This document shows, piece by piece, positions 36,638 through 45,873 of a stretch of 64,000 nucleotides of DNA; positions within the stretch are counted from its first letter, which is position 1; the number at the start of each line of letters is the position of its first letter. A program made the position numbers and the translations under genes. The DNA is taken from assembly GCF_021290925.1 (NCBI RefSeq), contig NZ_JAJSLX010000003.1, positions 186,001-250,000 on the forward strand, read 5' to 3'. The notes under the pieces are model-generated. The model did not search any database, was not told the origin of the DNA, and saw only the letters and a program-made list of their open reading frames with translations. Source of the DNA: Sessilibacter corallicola. GTDB lineage: Bacteria > Pseudomonadota > Gammaproteobacteria > Pseudomonadales > Cellvibrionaceae.

Positions 36638-37296
36638 CTCTGGAGGCGACCCAATTAGTGCAGGCTTTTGACGATGTTGGATCGATATCGACGATAGAGA
36701 GCCAACAGGAAAGAGAATTTATATCTCAAATTTTGAAATCGAGATCGGAAAATACAAGTTCGTTGCCGGACAAGCTTGGTTTAAACGAAAACGAATACGC
36801 AGACTTTATCGATCACTATCAACAGTTGGGGCTCTCTTTTGATGACGTGGTTTTTGATGAAGAGACTTTCGATAAAGTAAATCTCGATAAAGCAACTTTC
36901 GATAAAGTAAAAATAGACAAAAACCGCGCTAGCAAGATCGAAGTACGACAGGAGCTTTTTGAACTTCGCGAGGAAGAATGGTATGAGCTAGTTACACTGA
37001 TGCTCTCATATTCTAAAAATAATTCAATTCAAGAAGTTTGGATGGCAAAAATACTCGCGGCCGCGTGCCTTGGCGACAACCATTTATGGCGAGATATTGG
37101 TATGGAAAGCCGATCAATGCTTAGAGATTTAATTGAATATTATTTTCCAACACTCGCCATAAAAAATACGCAAAATATGCGTTGGAAAAAGTTTTTTTAC
37201 AAGCAGCTTTGCGAGGCAGAAGGACACTATGTTTGCCGTGCTCCGAGCTGTGATATCTGTCCGACCTACAACGATTGTTTTGGAGTCGAAGAATGA
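36634..37296 (+). CDS. nifQ: Molybdenum donor NifQ with an in-frame repeat insert
   Basis: NifQ supplies molybdenum to FeMo-co synthesis on NifEN through a Mo-Fe-S cluster. The C-terminal cysteine motif CRAPSCDICPTYNDC is present, as are the LMLSYSKN and MAKILAAACLGDNHLWRDIGM helices. The 220-residue protein is a little longer than usual. A run of six 5-residue units (about 70-99: DDVVF, DEETF, DKVNL, DKATF, DKVKI, DKNRA) comes from a 15-bp tandem repeat. The ATG at 36634 overlaps the nifO stop, and its own stop overlaps the rhdN ATG. Confidence 0.93.
   Translation: MTLEATQLVQAFDDVGSISTIESQQEREFISQILKSRSENTSSLPDKLGLNENEYADFIDHYQQLGLSFDDVVFDEETFDKVNLDKATFDKVKIDKNRASKIEVRQELFELREEEWYELVTLMLSYSKNNSIQEVWMAKILAAACLGDNHLWRDIGMESRSMLRDLIEYYFPTLAIKNTQNMRWKKFFYKQLCEAEGHYVCRAPSCDICPTYNDCFGVEE
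36841..36930 (+). repeat. In-frame 15-bp tandem repeat inside nifQ
   Basis: Six 15-base units, best seen as GATGAAGAGACTTTC, GATAAAGTAAATCTC, GATAAAGCAACTTTC and GATAAAGTAAAAATA. Each encodes a pentapeptide that starts with Asp. The array keeps the reading frame. Confidence 0.85.
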
Positions 37297-38039
37297 GCTA
37301 TTTCAAACGAATTTCAGTAAAAGATGCAGACCATATCCTAGCCACCCGTTCGGATGTATTACTTTTAGACATTCGATCTGAATCTCACTATCGAGAGGGA
37401 CACCATCCAAAAGCAATTTTATTGGATGAATTAGGCTTACAAAAGCTGATACGAAAAACCAGCAAATCAACCGCATTGATTATTTATTGCTACCACGGAA
37501 ACAGCAGTCAAGACATCGCAAGACTGCTTTCTGATTTTGGCTTTAATGACTGTTATAGCGTTGACGGTGGTTATTCTGCGTGGTGCCACCAAATCGACAG
37601 CGAATTTCCCATAAGTGATAGCGTGAACAAATGGATGAGCGAAAAAGGTATCGAAAATAGCGACGTTGATGCGCGACTTAATTCTCAATATGAAACGGCA
37701 TTGATGCTGGCAGCCAGACGCGGGAACACCGATCTCGTCCGCGATTTTATTTTATGTGGTGCCGACCCTAATTTGAAAGACAGCCGAGGCAACAACGCAC
37801 TTTGGTACGCCTGCCTAAGCCAAAACATCGAATGTGTGCGCACACTGATAAATGCCGATGTTGAGGTCGACAATACCAATATCTACGGTTTTACTGCGCT
37901 GAATTATTCCATTGGCATGGACGACATCTTTGAACTCCTGACCGATTACATGTTTCATGACTCAATTTTAAGACTGAGTATGTACGACAAAAATGGGTCG
38001 AGTTCTTCTCGCAGTCGGACAAATGAAGCTGTTGCTTAA
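37293..38039 (+). CDS. rhdN: Rhodanese-ankyrin protein RhdN
   Basis: The 248 residues join an N-terminal rhodanese domain (about 1-110) to ankyrin repeats (about 130-220). The rhodanese part has VLLLDIRSESHYREGHHPKA (key residues D, R, G, H) and the active-site loop with the catalytic cysteine in YCYHGNSSQ. The ankyrin part reads TALMLAARRGNTDLVRDFILCGADPN and a following repeat (key residues T, A, A, G, G, AD). Rhodaneses carry persulfide sulfur, so this may serve Fe-S or Mo-S cluster supply. The same gene position is known in Azotobacter. Confidence 0.9.
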   Translation: MSYFKRISVKDADHILATRSDVLLLDIRSESHYREGHHPKAILLDELGLQKLIRKTSKSTALIIYCYHGNSSQDIARLLSDFGFNDCYSVDGGYSAWCHQIDSEFPISDSVNKWMSEKGIENSDVDARLNSQYETALMLAARRGNTDLVRDFILCGADPNLKDSRGNNALWYACLSQNIECVRTLINADVEVDNTNIYGFTALNYSIGMDDIFELLTDYMFHDSILRLSMYDKNGSSSSRSRTNEAVA

Positions 38040-38056
38040 TATTATTGAGGAAAACA

Positions 38057-38383
38057 ATGAACACGACCGAGCAAAAAATCAGAGATCAAATCGCTAACAA
38101 CCCGATTTTATTGTATATGAAAGGCACGCCTGAGTCGCCGGAATGCGGATTTTCCGGCTCGACTGTGGCTGCGTTAAAAAAAACAGGCTACCCATTTAAT
38201 TATGTCAATGTGCTCGCCTCACCATTTATTCGGGAACGGCTACCTTCTGTGTCCAATTGGCCCACCTTCCCTCAGTTATTTGTTTCGGGTGAACTGGTCG
38301 GAGGTTGCGACATAGTTCTTGAAATGGTTGAAGACGGTTCACTACAACCCATGTTGAGCCAAGCATCTTCTGCGGAAGCCTAA
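38057..38383 (+). CDS. grx5: Monothiol glutaredoxin Grx5 (CGFS type)
   Basis: The 108-residue monothiol glutaredoxin has the active site ECGFSGSTVAAL (CGFS) and the glutathione-binding WPTFPQLFVSGELVGGCD (key residues W, P, T, P, GGCD). CGFS glutaredoxins carry [2Fe-2S] clusters, often with a BolA partner, and such a partner is the next gene. The ATG at 38057 follows GAGG. A TTG four codons earlier is less likely. It is nif-associated in the nifB operon, as in Azotobacter. Confidence 0.93.
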   Translation: MNTTEQKIRDQIANNPILLYMKGTPESPECGFSGSTVAALKKTGYPFNYVNVLASPFIRERLPSVSNWPTFPQLFVSGELVGGCDIVLEMVEDGSLQPMLSQASSAEA

Positions 38384-38386
38384 GGC

Positions 38387-38659
38387 ATGAATAAAGCTGA
38401 AATTATTACCGACCTGATTGCGAGCGCCATCGAGGGCGCCGAAATCTCTCTCGATGGAGAAGACTGTACTTTCACAGTATGGATCATTAGCCAATCTTTC
38501 GAAGGGCAAAAAACCATCGATCGACAAAAAACGGTTTTAGCCCTACTCGATCAAATGCTGAGAAGCGGTGATCTCCACGCTGTAACCGTTAAAGCCTATA
38601 CGCCCGACGAATGGGCGAACAGAAGCGCCGCTTCGGTAGGTGTGCAAATTCAAATGTAG
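38387..38659 (+). CDS. BolA family protein
   Basis: The 90-residue BolA-like protein has a helix, then GAEISLDGEDCTFTVWIISQSFEGQKTIDRQKTV, which matches the BolA/IbaG core (key residues S, F, G, R, V). It ends with SGDLHAVTVKAYTPDEW. It starts three bases after the grx5 stop. BolA proteins pair with CGFS glutaredoxins to hand on [2Fe-2S] clusters, so a Grx5-BolA couple inside a nif operon is a sensible unit. It is likely the last gene of the nifB operon. Confidence 0.88.
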   Translation: MNKAEIITDLIASAIEGAEISLDGEDCTFTVWIISQSFEGQKTIDRQKTVLALLDQMLRSGDLHAVTVKAYTPDEWANRSAASVGVQIQM

Positions 38660-38683
38660 TCATTTGTTTATGTCTTCAAACTT

Positions 38684-38726
38684 CTAACACATAAAAACCG
38701 ATTGATGGACGGTTTTTATGTGTTAG
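38684..38726 (+). terminator. Long hairpin ending the nifB operon
   Basis: Perfect 17-bp inverted repeat, CTAACACATAAAAACCG with its inverse, around a 9-base loop. It probably ends the nifB-bolA transcript. As it lies just upstream of the BlaI-type gene, it might also act as an operator. Confidence 0.75.
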
Positions 38727-38759
38727 TATGTAGGCCATTCCATTTCAGCAAAGAATGCA

Positions 38760-39164
38760 ATGCAAATGATATTGGGTGACCTTGAAAAACGTGTATTACA
38801 CTACCTTTGGGCTACACCAGAGTCCGATGCCAAGCAGGTTCATAAAGCACTAACGATGTCTATGGGCGGTAAGCTCAATACCATTCAAAGTACTCTCGAC
38901 CGTCTGTTCAAGAAGAATTTACTTTCCCGCCAAAAAGTCGGACACGCTTATTATTACAGCGCGGCCGTTGGCCGTGAGGCGTTGATTGCGCAATTAATTC
39001 AAAGCGTTACCGGTGATTTTGTAAACGATAAAGAAGACGGTTTGATAGCCGCGTTCGCTTCGGTCTCTAAAGAGTTGGATGATGAACAGTTAACTCAGTT
39101 AGAAGATTTGATTCAGCAACAGAGACAAAAGTTGTCAAAGGATCGGAACGATGGAAATCAGTGA
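38760..39164 (+). CDS. BlaI/MecI/CopY family repressor
   Basis: The 134-residue winged-helix repressor has the BlaI/CopY layout: LGDLEKRVLHYLWATPESDAKQVHKALTM, then LNTIQSTLDRLFKKNLLSRQKVG (key residues T, Q, L, DRL, KNLL) and an aromatic YYYSA segment. A leucine-rich C-terminal dimerisation helix follows. It is the first gene of the metal-efflux operon, and its stop overlaps the M56 peptidase gene. It probably represses this operon. Confidence 0.9.
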   Translation: MQMILGDLEKRVLHYLWATPESDAKQVHKALTMSMGGKLNTIQSTLDRLFKKNLLSRQKVGHAYYYSAAVGREALIAQLIQSVTGDFVNDKEDGLIAAFASVSKELDDEQLTQLEDLIQQQRQKLSKDRNDGNQ

Positions 39165-40134
39165 AGGCGCCTTCGTTCTCAATCTTTTTAGTATCGGTTT
39201 ACTGAGTTTGCTAATAGCAACGGTACTATTAAGCACTGCAAGCCCTCTTTTAAATCGTTCATTAGCGTTGATTTCAGCGTCTAACAAAAAGAAGGTTCTT
39301 TGGGCATATGTCTTATCACCTTGGTTGATTGGCCTTGTTTCTGTCGGTTTAGTTGTATTATCCGAACGTGTTTCTAATTCTTTAATAGCACAAATTACTC
39401 ACTGGCATCATTTATATGTTTTTGATATTGCCAGTTGGCATGGTGCTACTTTAATTCTGTTTATAGTGATAACCGTTTACGTGATTTTTTCGCGGGCACA
39501 TTCTGCTGTGCGCCAATCACATAATCTGAGAGTTCTTGATAACTTTACTGAATCTGAATTAAATGAGCACCAAACAATAACATCTGATTTACCGTCGGAT
39601 GTGGTGTTAATCGATTCGAGATTACCCTCTGCATTTTCAGCGGGATTTTTTCAAGCTAAATGTTACTTAACCACGGGGTTAGTGGATCAAGTAACAACGC
39701 CTGAATTGGATATCATCATCGATCATGAAAGATCCCACAACCAAAACAAAGATTCTCTGCAAAAATGGATTTTCAGGATTTTTGCATCCCTCTTCCCAAA
39801 TAATTTAGCGAAACAATTAAATAAAAACTTTTCGACCAGTTGCGAATTATTGGCTGACGCGGAAGTTGCTAAATCTTATTGTTCTTTCGATATCGCACAA
39901 ACTTTGGTAAACGCAGCCAGAATACAACGTGTCTATTTTAAAACATCAAACTCTTTGGTCAGTCATTTTATTGATAATGACATTGATATTAGAGTTCGAG
40001 CATTGGTTGCGCCACAGGTTTACCGTTTGTATCCGTTGGCTTTTTATGGTTTAGCTTTTGTTACCGTTTCGGTGATTTCTTTTTCAGTGGTAGACACTCT
40101 CCATCACGTCGTCGATACCCTATTCTCACATTAA
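39151..40134 (+). CDS. BlaR1-like M56 family membrane metallopeptidase
   Basis: The 327 residues have three to four N-terminal membrane segments (about 10-120) and a cytoplasmic M56 peptidase domain with the zinc motif HERSH (about residue 194) in IIIDHERSHNQNK. A C-terminal membrane segment follows. It overlaps the repressor gene by 14 bases. By analogy with BlaR1/MecR1 it would sense a signal and cause removal of the BlaI-type repressor. It has no penicillin-binding sensor domain, so the signal is not a beta-lactam and may be metal stress. Confidence 0.85.
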   Translation: MEISEGAFVLNLFSIGLLSLLIATVLLSTASPLLNRSLALISASNKKKVLWAYVLSPWLIGLVSVGLVVLSERVSNSLIAQITHWHHLYVFDIASWHGATLILFIVITVYVIFSRAHSAVRQSHNLRVLDNFTESELNEHQTITSDLPSDVVLIDSRLPSAFSAGFFQAKCYLTTGLVDQVTTPELDIIIDHERSHNQNKDSLQKWIFRIFASLFPNNLAKQLNKNFSTSCELLADAEVAKSYCSFDIAQTLVNAARIQRVYFKTSNSLVSHFIDNDIDIRVRALVAPQVYRLYPLAFYGLAFVTVSVISFSVVDTLHHVVDTLFSH

Positions 40135-40159
40135 TTTAAGGTTTTAAACGAGCTGATTT

Positions 40160-41467
40160 ATGAATTTCAGTTATTTACGTATCTTTAAAAAACCGATTGC
40201 CGATCGGCTTTTTGTAAAACATCGGTTGGCTAAACTCACGGTAGGTGTGATTACCTGCTTTGTGTTTAGCGGTACTCATGTTTCTGCCTCTGAAAATACA
40301 GAGGTATTGTCTTTGTCTGAGGCCATTCAACTTACGCTAGAGCATCACCCAAAACTAACCACTTTTGTTCATAAGATAGAAGCCGCCAAAGGATTGATTG
40401 ATCAGGCGGGAGTGGGTGAACGCGCAAATATTCATTTAACGGTGGAAGATTTTGCCGGTTCTGGTGAATTCAGCAGTTTTGATGGGGCTCAAACCACCCT
40501 GTCTATCGATTGGCTTTTGCAAAGTCATGTTATTGCTGGTCGTGTAAGGAGTGCGAAAGTTGCTTCTGGGCAGCAAATTATAGAGCAGCAAATTACCGCG
40601 CTTGATTTATCGGCGCAAACCTCTCGTTTGTACATTCAAGGCTTGGTCGAGAAGCAACGGCTATTTTTAGCAGAGGAAGCTGTGCAGCAAGCGAAAGATA
40701 CCCTATCGGCCATTGGCAAACGTGTAACGTTGGGTAAAAGTCCGGAATTTGAGCGACTTCAGGCAGAAGTTACATTGGCGCAACGAGAGTTAGCAGTCGA
40801 AGATTTACATCACACGCTTTTAACAACATTTTATGCGCTGGGTGCTCAATGGAGTAATTTCGATGGCCGATATGATTTATCGGGTGATTTATTCAAAATT
40901 CCTCAATTGGTCGATGCCGACGAAAAATTCGAACAACTATTAACGCATCCTGCGCTGGATTTATTGGTAACGAAACAGCGAATTGCAGCTTCCAAAGCAG
41001 AACTTTCGCGTATTCAAGCGAAACCCCAATGGCAAATTTCTACGGGAATCCGTCGCTTCGAAGCAACGGATGATTTCGGCCTTGTTGCTGGTTTGTCAGT
41101 TCCTTTGGGGAAAGATCGATCCAGTGAAGGAAAAATTCGTCGCTTTTATGCCCAACAAGAAGAATATATTGCCGAATATACCACTCTCCACCAGCAGTTA
41201 AAAACGCAACTTTACACGTTATTACAAGAAATCAAACACAGTACCCATGTGATTAATTCGCTCGAACAAAAAATTATCCCTTCCCTTACTGATGCTGAAA
41301 ATCTTGCGTTAAGCGCTTATGAATCTGGAAAGCTTAGTTATACCCAGTGGTCAGATATCCTCAATAAAAAATTAATTTTTGAGCAGGAATTATTAACCGC
41401 CTATGAAACCATTCACATGCAACATATTGAACTACAGCGCCTAACCGGTACGTCGTTGTCTTTTTAA
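40160..41467 (+). CDS. TolC-family outer membrane efflux protein (CzcC-like)
   Basis: The 435 residues start with a hydrophobic export signal (about 25-48). LSLSEAIQLTLEHHPKLTTF then opens the first of the two OEP repeats. Long helices follow up to AYETIHMQHIELQRLTG at the end. It forms the outer-membrane channel of the tripartite pump whose adaptor and RND genes come next. CzcC-like membership is inferred from the operon. Confidence 0.9.
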   Translation: MNFSYLRIFKKPIADRLFVKHRLAKLTVGVITCFVFSGTHVSASENTEVLSLSEAIQLTLEHHPKLTTFVHKIEAAKGLIDQAGVGERANIHLTVEDFAGSGEFSSFDGAQTTLSIDWLLQSHVIAGRVRSAKVASGQQIIEQQITALDLSAQTSRLYIQGLVEKQRLFLAEEAVQQAKDTLSAIGKRVTLGKSPEFERLQAEVTLAQRELAVEDLHHTLLTTFYALGAQWSNFDGRYDLSGDLFKIPQLVDADEKFEQLLTHPALDLLVTKQRIAASKAELSRIQAKPQWQISTGIRRFEATDDFGLVAGLSVPLGKDRSSEGKIRRFYAQQEEYIAEYTTLHQQLKTQLYTLLQEIKHSTHVINSLEQKIIPSLTDAENLALSAYESGKLSYTQWSDILNKKLIFEQELLTAYETIHMQHIELQRLTGTSLSF

Positions 41468-41492
41468 AAAGAGCTTTTAGGAAAAAATTATT

Positions 41493-42731
41493 ATGAACAT
41501 TCAGTGCATTTTACGTATTTTTCTGCTCAGCCAAATGTTGGTGATCGGTGTAATTTCAAGCGCCGGTTATGTGTTGGCATCTGAGACTCAAATGCAAGAA
41601 GCTGAACCCGAAAAAGGGCCGAATCGAGGCAGAATGTTACGCGACGGCAGCTTTGCGGTAGAACTGGCTATTGTTGAAACAGGCGTTCCTCCTGAATTTA
41701 GAGTTTGGGTAACTGATGACGGCAAGACAATCAATCCAAGCCAAGTCGATATTACAATTCAGTTGCAACGATTGGGGAACGTAACCGACAACATTAATTT
41801 TTCCGTCGAAAACGATTATTTACGCGGCGATACGGTGGTCTATGAACCGCACTCGTTTGTTGTACTTCTTACTGCCGACTATCAGGGAAAAAGTTATCAA
41901 TGGCAGTATGATAATTTTGAAGGACGCACGCGCATAGCAAATAATATTGCACAAGCATTAGATATTAAAACCGAAATTACCGGGCCTGCCACCTTACACG
42001 AAACCGTTCGTGTTTACGGACAACTAGCGTTACCGCCAAACGCAAAACGTAAGATTCAAGCCCGTTTTGATGGTGTGATTAAAAACATGCATGTGGCGTT
42101 AGGTGATTATGTTAAGAAAGGCCAAACGCTAATTACTGTTGAGAGTAATGAAAGTTTAAAAAGCTATCAAATTACGGCACCAATAGATGGTGTTATTAGC
42201 CAGCAATTGGCCAGTGAAGCTGAGCAAACTTCCGCTCGCACTCTGTTAGAACTTACCAGCCAAAAGGTATTAGTAGCAGAACTCGCCGTTTTCCCTACTG
42301 ATGTTCCTAGTATAAAAAAATTTGCGCCAGTAGAAATTAACATAAATGGATTCGATCATGGGATAACGTCGGTTGTTTCTGGTTCAAAGTCCACTTTAAG
42401 AAATGATCAAGCGCGTATTTTTTTAGCAGAAGTTAGGAACACCGATGCAACCTTAACTGAGGGTATGTTTGTTACCGCAGACATTGAAATTGCAACTGTA
42501 GATACGCCACTTGCGGTTAAGCGGGAAGGATTACAAGCCTTCCGTGACTTTACCGTAGTTTATGCCAAATTCGGCGAACAATACGAAGTACGGATGCTCG
42601 AATTAGGAATGCAAGCTGGTGAGTGGGTTGAGGTATTGGGTGGAATTGACCCTGGTACTGAATACGTAACGGAAAATAGTTACATCATTAAAGCTGATAT
42701 CGAAAAATCCGGCGCCTCACACGATCACTAG
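41493..42731 (+). CDS. RND efflux periplasmic adaptor (CzcB/CusB-like)
   Basis: The 412 residues have a signal peptide (about 1-30) and a short N-terminal domain. The lipoyl-type adaptor core follows, with GVIKNMHVALGDYVKKGQTL (key residues G, V, GD, V, KG, L) and APIDGVISQQLAS. The C-terminus is ASHDH, weakly metal-binding. It links the inner-membrane pump to the TolC-like channel. It lies 25 bases after the TolC-family gene and 10 bases before the RND gene. Confidence 0.92.
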   Translation: MNIQCILRIFLLSQMLVIGVISSAGYVLASETQMQEAEPEKGPNRGRMLRDGSFAVELAIVETGVPPEFRVWVTDDGKTINPSQVDITIQLQRLGNVTDNINFSVENDYLRGDTVVYEPHSFVVLLTADYQGKSYQWQYDNFEGRTRIANNIAQALDIKTEITGPATLHETVRVYGQLALPPNAKRKIQARFDGVIKNMHVALGDYVKKGQTLITVESNESLKSYQITAPIDGVISQQLASEAEQTSARTLLELTSQKVLVAELAVFPTDVPSIKKFAPVEININGFDHGITSVVSGSKSTLRNDQARIFLAEVRNTDATLTEGMFVTADIEIATVDTPLAVKREGLQAFRDFTVVYAKFGEQYEVRMLELGMQAGEWVEVLGGIDPGTEYVTENSYIIKADIEKSGASHDH

Positions 42732-42741
42732 GAGTACTCTT

Positions 42742-45700
42742 ATGTTAGAAAAAATTCTGTATTTTTCGATTCAGCGCAGTGCCATTGTTATCGTATTAGT
42801 GTTGGCAGTCTCTGTTATTGGTGGTTGGAGTTTCACGAAACTTCCCATCGATGCAGTGCCAGATATTACTAATGTACAAGTAATGGTTAATACAGAAGCC
42901 CCGGGGTTCACGCCGCTTGAAATCGAACAAAGAATTTCATATCCACTTGAAAATGCGATGGCAGGGTTGCCAGGATTGGTACACACACGTTCAATATCCC
43001 GCTATGGTCTCTCTCAGGTTGTGGCGATATTTTCTGATGACACAGACATATATTTTGCTCGTCAGTTAATTAACGAGCGCCTTTCATCGTTACGTTCAAA
43101 GCTACCGAACGGCATTGAGCCAGAACTTGGACCCATTGCAACAGGTCTTGGCGAAATATTTATGTTTACCGTCGACGCAGAACCAGGCGCGGTCAACGAT
43201 GATGGAAGTCCCGTGACACCGACCGATCTACGATCCGTACACGATTGGATTATTCGGCCTCAATTAATGAGAGTGCCAGGTGTGGTTGAAGTTAATCCCA
43301 TTGGCGGTTATGAAAAAGAAATTCTTGTTGCTTTCGACCCTGCTAAGTTGCTTGCAATTGGGTTAACTCAGGAAGATGTTGTTACCGCGATAGAAGCCAA
43401 CAACGCTAATCGTGGCGCGGGATTTATAGAGCGTAACGGTGCGCAATGGTTAATGCGGGTTACCGGTCAGATTGATGCGATCGAAAAAATTCAATTAATT
43501 CCGTTAATGACTCAAGACGGTTCAAGCGTAACTATCGCTGATGTCGCCCGCGTAAGTGAAGGACAAGCGTTACGAACCGGCGCGGCAACGCAAAATGGCC
43601 ACGAAGTGGTTATGAGTACTGTTTTTATGTTAATTGGCGAAAACAGTCGTACTGTTGCAAACGCTACTGCACAAAAACTAAAAGAAATTAATCAATCGCT
43701 TCCTGAAGGTATTATTGCTACTGCGGTTTACGATCGCACTAAATTAGTGGATAAAACATTAAAAACCGTGCAAACAAACCTGTTAGAAGGTGCATTGCTA
43801 GTTATTGTGATTTTATTTCTGCTATTAGGAAATATTCGAGCTGCAATTGTTACGGCGTTGGTTATTCCCTTTGCAATGCTGATGACAATTACTGGTATGG
43901 TTCAAACGCGTGTTAGTGCAAACTTAATGAGCCTTGGTGCCTTAGATTTTGGCCTTTTGGTCGACGGGGCAATTATTATTGTTGAAAACTGTCTGCGCAG
44001 ATTAAGCAATACGCATTCAACCTCGAAAACTCTACCCTTAAACGAGCGTTTACAAATAGTTTTTGAGGCCACAAAAGAAGTTATTCGCCCTGCTCTTTTC
44101 GGTGTGTTTATTATCACGGCCGTCTACCTACCTATTTTTGCGCTTGAAGGTACCGAAGGCAAAATGTTTCATCCTATGGCTATTACGGTGGTGATTGCCC
44201 TGTTGTGCGCAATGGTACTATCGGTAACGTTTGTGCCTGCTTGTGTCGCCTTGTTATTTAAAAAGCCGGTTAAAGAAAAAAAGAACATTATTATTTCTTC
44301 GGCGATATCCGTTTACAAACCAGCATTATCTTGGGTATTGAAACATCGCATGTCAGTGGTTTGTGCAGCCACGGTACTAGTTATTTACAGCGCTTTTACC
44401 GCTATGCGTATGGGCAGTGAATTCGCTCCTAACCTCGATGAAGGCGATATCGCCATGCATGCCTTGCGTATTCCCGGAACCTCGCTGTCACAAGCCATAT
44501 CAATGCAAGAAGTGTTAGAAGAACGCATTAAGGAGCAGCCAGAAGTAGAATTGGTTTTTGCAAAAATTGGCACAGCCGACGTTGCCACTGACGCTGTACC
44601 TCCGAGCGTTGCAGACAATTTTATTATTCTTAAACCTCGCTCACAATGGCCGGACCCTAGCAAACCCAAAGCGCAAGTAGTTGCTGAGTTAGAAGCGTTA
44701 GTTACTGATATTCCGGGCAATCGCTATGAATTTCTTCAGCCTATTCAAATGCGCTTCAACGAGCTCCTGTCAGGCGTGCGGGCAGAATTGGCGATCAAAG
44801 TTTTCGGCGACGACTTAGAGAATTTAGCGAATCTGGGCAGTGAAATTGAAGCGGCAATTGAATCTGTAAACGGTATTGCTGATGTACAAGTTGAACAAAC
44901 TACAGGTTTGCCTATGTTAGTGATGGAGCCTAAAACCGAGAAACTTCGGCAGTATGGCGTCACAAAGCAGCATATTCAGGAACAGCTAGCGACTGCTTTT
45001 GGTGGCCGTATTTCCGGTCAGTATTACGAGGGTGATCGCCGTGCGGATATTGTGGTTAGGTTGGAAGAAAACTTGCGCAACAATGTCGATGCAATGACAC
45101 ACCTTCCCATTCATATCGGCGACGGTATCAGCGTGCCACTGCAAGAATTGGTTTATTTGGAATCCGTGCAAGGTTACAACCAAGTAAATCGTGAAAATGG
45201 TAAACGTCGTGTGGTGGTTACTGCTAATGTTCGAGGAAGAGATTTAGGCAGCTTCGTCAATGATATACAAAATGCCATCGCCAATACTGTAGAAATACCG
45301 AGCGGCTATTGGATTGAATACGGCGGTACCTATCAAAAATTGCAGTCGGCGTCGCAACGATTATTGGTTGTTGTGCCATTAACACTGGCAATGATCATTG
45401 GCCTATTAATATTAGCACTGGGATCATTCAAAGACGCCATGATTATATTCACTGGTGTGCCACTTGCCCTGACTGGCGGAGTGGCTGCATTGATTTTACG
45501 TGATATTCCATTTTCTATTTCTGCTGCGGTTGGTTTTATTGCGCTGTCTGGTATCGCAATTTTAAATGGCCTTGTTATGGTGTCGTTTATTCGTGAACTA
45601 GTCCGAGAAAAGTTACCGTTAGATAAAGCAATTATCGAAGGTGCTTTAACACGCTTAAGGCCGGTATTAACGACAGCGCTGGTTGCATCTTTGGGTTTTG

Positions 45701-45873
45701 TTCCTATGGCTCTCAACACGGGTATTGGCTCAGAAGTACAAAGACCGTTAGCAACGGTAGTCATTGGTGGAATACTATCATCAACATTGTTGACTCTTTT
45801 TGTGATACCAGCGCTTTATCGACTGTTACACAGAGAAACTCATGAATACGAGCGAGAACTAGTCAATGCGTAA
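42742..45873 (+). CDS. Heavy-metal efflux RND transporter (CzcA/CusA-like)
   Basis: Inner-membrane proton-driven metal pump of 1043 residues, a normal length. The HME-RND signature in transmembrane segment 4 is seen as GALDFGLLVDGAIIIVEN, with the proton-relay acidic residues. The porter domain has the metal-pump segment LVFAKIGTADVATDAVPPS. The pattern (DFG...DG...EN) is that of divalent-cation (Zn/Co/Cd/Ni) exporters rather than of Cu/Ag ones, but the exact metal is not certain. Its stop overlaps the HupE/UreJ gene. Confidence 0.94.
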   Translation: MLEKILYFSIQRSAIVIVLVLAVSVIGGWSFTKLPIDAVPDITNVQVMVNTEAPGFTPLEIEQRISYPLENAMAGLPGLVHTRSISRYGLSQVVAIFSDDTDIYFARQLINERLSSLRSKLPNGIEPELGPIATGLGEIFMFTVDAEPGAVNDDGSPVTPTDLRSVHDWIIRPQLMRVPGVVEVNPIGGYEKEILVAFDPAKLLAIGLTQEDVVTAIEANNANRGAGFIERNGAQWLMRVTGQIDAIEKIQLIPLMTQDGSSVTIADVARVSEGQALRTGAATQNGHEVVMSTVFMLIGENSRTVANATAQKLKEINQSLPEGIIATAVYDRTKLVDKTLKTVQTNLLEGALLVIVILFLLLGNIRAAIVTALVIPFAMLMTITGMVQTRVSANLMSLGALDFGLLVDGAIIIVENCLRRLSNTHSTSKTLPLNERLQIVFEATKEVIRPALFGVFIITAVYLPIFALEGTEGKMFHPMAITVVIALLCAMVLSVTFVPACVALLFKKPVKEKKNIIISSAISVYKPALSWVLKHRMSVVCAATVLVIYSAFTAMRMGSEFAPNLDEGDIAMHALRIPGTSLSQAISMQEVLEERIKEQPEVELVFAKIGTADVATDAVPPSVADNFIILKPRSQWPDPSKPKAQVVAELEALVTDIPGNRYEFLQPIQMRFNELLSGVRAELAIKVFGDDLENLANLGSEIEAAIESVNGIADVQVEQTTGLPMLVMEPKTEKLRQYGVTKQHIQEQLATAFGGRISGQYYEGDRRADIVVRLEENLRNNVDAMTHLPIHIGDGISVPLQELVYLESVQGYNQVNRENGKRRVVVTANVRGRDLGSFVNDIQNAIANTVEIPSGYWIEYGGTYQKLQSASQRLLVVVPLTLAMIIGLLILALGSFKDAMIIFTGVPLALTGGVAALILRDIPFSISAAVGFIALSGIAILNGLVMVSFIRELVREKLPLDKAIIEGALTRLRPVLTTALVASLGFVPMALNTGIGSEVQRPLATVVIGGILSSTLLTLFVIPALYRLLHRETHEYERELVNA

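Noticed and set aside
45333-45764. 143-codon open frame opposite the RND pump gene
   Set aside because: Antisense to conserved transmembrane segments; Ser/Thr/Ile-rich shadow without support.
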